In this document: one piece after another, positions 62,732-64,000 of the stretch
Position numbering within the stretch: position 1 is the stretch's first letter
Layout of the letters: each line of letters starts with the position of its first letter
DNA from: Glaciecola sp048820975
GTDB lineage: Bacteria; Pseudomonadota; Gammaproteobacteria; Enterobacterales; Alteromonadaceae
NCBI RefSeq assembly: GCF_048820975.1
Contig: NZ_JBMEUF010000001.1
Location: forward strand, 2,232,001-2,296,000
Direction: 5' to 3'
Length of the DNA stretch: 64,000 bases
Program-made: the position numbers and the translations under genes
Notes under the pieces: model-generated
The model's database searches: none
What the model saw: only the letters and a program-made list of their open reading frames with translations
Told to the model about the DNA's origin: nothing

Positions 62732-64000
62732 AAGGCTACCGCAGCTTTAGCATCAAACTCAGCCTGCGCAGCTTCTAGGCTTTCTTGGGCATCTAGCCAC
62801 TCAAGCTCCACTATTTCTAGCTCTGATTTTGCTTTTGCTTGTTCATCTATTATTTGTGTTAGCTGAGTCTTTTTATCAGCCTCATAAAGAGAAGTATCAG
62901 ACATCGCCTCCTCAATTTGGCTAAGCTGTGCATTAAGCTCATTCATCTTTTTCTCGCTACTTACCAAAGCGCTGCGAAGATGTTTGGTTGATGCTCTAAA
63001 CTCTGCTTCCAAACGCTTTTGCATTTTTCGGTCAATAACAGGAGCTTTGGGTTTATCTTCTTGTGCCTTTTCATTCTTATTATTAAACAACCAACTTTGA
63101 TAATCAGTTAAATCTCCAGAAAACGCGCTAACCGCCCCACTATCTACTAAGTAAAAGTCATCACACACACTTTCTAATAAGAAGCGGTCATGCGATACAA
63201 TTACCATGGCGCCTTCAAACGCCTGCAAAGCGTAAGCAAGGGCTTCTCGCATATTCATATCAAGGTGGTTTGTTGGTTCATCTAGCAGCAACAAGTTTGG
63301 TTTGGTATACACTATTAAGGCCAATACTAAGCGCGCTTTTTCGCCACCTGACATTGGCGCTACCTTTTTAAGCGCCTCATCACCTTTAAACCCAAATCCG
63401 CCTAAATAATCTCGTATTTGTTGATCCGTTAAACTACGATCTAGCGCCAGTAAATGGTCAAAAGCTGAATTATCCATGTTCAAGGCTTGCACCTGATGCT
63501 GCGCAAAATAGCCAATTTTCAAACCCGCCGATACCGTATACTCTCCTTGCAAGGGGTGTAATTCACTCGCCAGCAACTTAATAAAAGTAGATTTACCCGC
63601 TCCGTTTCGTCCTAACAAACCAATGCGGCTACCCGGTACTAAATTAAGATGAATATCAGACAATATAACCGTTTCGCCGTAGCCAAGTTGTACCGCTTCC
63701 ATGTTGATCAAAGGGTTCGGCAGTTTTTCGGGCTCTTTAAACGCAAAGGAAAATTCATTGTCTTGCTGAATAGGCAATAAAGCTTCCATTTTTTCAAGCT
63801 GCTTTACACGGCTTTGCGCCTGTTTTGCTTTACTGGCTTTGGCTTTGAATCGCAAAATAAATGAATTTAAATGCTGTTTCTTTTGTTCTTGCTTTTCGTA
63901 ATGTTTTTGCGCCAGCGCAAGTCGCTCGGCACGTTGCTTTTGAAAGCTTGAATAGTTACCGGTGTAGGTAAACAGTTTGGTATCTTCAAAGCTCACTATT
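62728..64000 (-). CDS. yheS: ABC-F ATPase, YheS-like (partial, N-terminus outside window)
   Basis: The frame runs off the right edge; the GTG at 63996 is internal (the sequence reads IVSFEDTKLFTYTGNYSSF, the arm after the first ATPase domain). The second ATPase has Walker A GRNGAGKST, signature MSGGEKARLVLA, Walker B LLLDEPTNHLD and the H-loop VSHDR. A coiled C-terminal tail follows. ABC-F proteins of this group act on ribosomes and have no membrane part. Confidence 0.95.
   Translation of the reverse strand, partial: IVSFEDTKLFTYTGNYSSFQKQRAERLALAQKHYEKQEQKKQHLNSFILRFKAKASKAKQAQSRVKQLEKMEALLPIQQDNEFSFAFKEPEKLPNPLINMEAVQLGYGETVILSDIHLNLVPGSRIGLLGRNGAGKSTFIKLLASELHPLQGEYTVSAGLKIGYFAQHQVQALNMDNSAFDHLLALDRSLTDQQIRDYLGGFGFKGDEALKKVAPMSGGEKARLVLALIVYTKPNLLLLDEPTNHLDMNMREALAYALQAFEGAMVIVSHDRFLLESVCDDFYLVDSGAVSAFSGDLTDYQSWLFNNKNEKAQEDKPKAPVIDRKMQKRLEAEFRASTKHLRSALVSSEKKMNELNAQLSQIEEAMSDTSLYEADKKTQLTQIIDEQAKAKSELEIVELEWLDAQESLEAAQAEFDAKAAVAL

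Noticed and set aside
63994..63996. GTG as the start of the ABC-F gene
   Set aside because: The protein begins in the middle of the YheS fold, between its two ATPase domains; the frame continues past the window edge.
1..64000. CRISPR arrays, tRNA or rRNA genes, prophage or integrase genes
   Set aside because: None seen. The 12-mer array at 35029-35096 lacks regular spacers and cas genes, so it is not CRISPR.

Overview
The window is a chromosomal segment of a low-to-moderate GC marine-type gammaproteobacterium. Gene content and order point to the Alteromonadaceae (Alteromonas, Glaciecola or Paraglaciecola type): groES-groEL beside fxsA and dsbD, aroQ-accB-accC-prmA-dusB-fis-purH-purD, prkB-ompR-envZ, hslO-hslR facing a complete gspC-N cluster, then nudE-cysQ, and yheU-yheT-(TIGR02444)-yheS. 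The genus is inferred from protein resemblance and synteny remembered from related genomes; no search was run.

Layout. 1-14.2 kb is an accessory sensory and metal region, mostly on the minus strand: a cut-off sigma-54 activator divergent from a periplasmic heme protein, a ZntR-like regulator with a metal permease, a 1326-residue beta-propeller GGDEF-EAL protein, a stand-alone malate-synthase-G beta domain, a glycosyltransferase, a LpxH-like phosphatase, a CPBP membrane protein and exonuclease III. 14.5-20.1 kb holds a PAS-GGDEF-EAL protein, a YHYH lipoprotein overlapping a Tat-exported M24 peptidase, and a YihY/BrkB membrane protein. 20.2-23.9 kb is a visibly AT-rich islet (serine hydrolase plus two-component system) bounded by a 17-bp direct repeat of the groEL 3' end. 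23.9-28.8 kb is groESL, fxsA and dsbD. 28.9-32.5 kb is a partner-switching module (STAS protein, REC-PP2C-ATPase protein, single-domain response regulator, PAS protein). 32.7-64 kb is mostly conserved housekeeping and type II secretion.

How the genes work together. Several blocks are clear units: accBC for malonyl-CoA synthesis, dusB-fis, purH-purD for purine synthesis, ompR-envZ, the heat-shock proteins hslR-hslO, and gspC-N, a 12-gene cluster in which neighbouring genes overlap or nearly touch. Two GGDEF-EAL proteins and the partner-switching module suggest layered control of surface or biofilm behaviour.

Most unusual signal. A 12-bp near-palindrome, TTGGACTGTCCC (core GGAC-N-GTCC), occurs nine times exactly and at least three times with one mismatch between 35.0 and 62.5 kb; I saw none in the first 35 kb. 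Copies lie between genes (a triple array after accC, around purH/purD, upstream of hslR) and also inside hslR, gspJ, gspK and twice in the TIGR02444 gene, always leaving the frame open. One copy lies 75 bp upstream of a Y1-type (COG1943/REP-associated-like) transposase gene wedged against purD. I propose that the transposase and the dispersed 12-mers form a REP/RAYT-like system whose short units can enter coding sequence without stopping translation.
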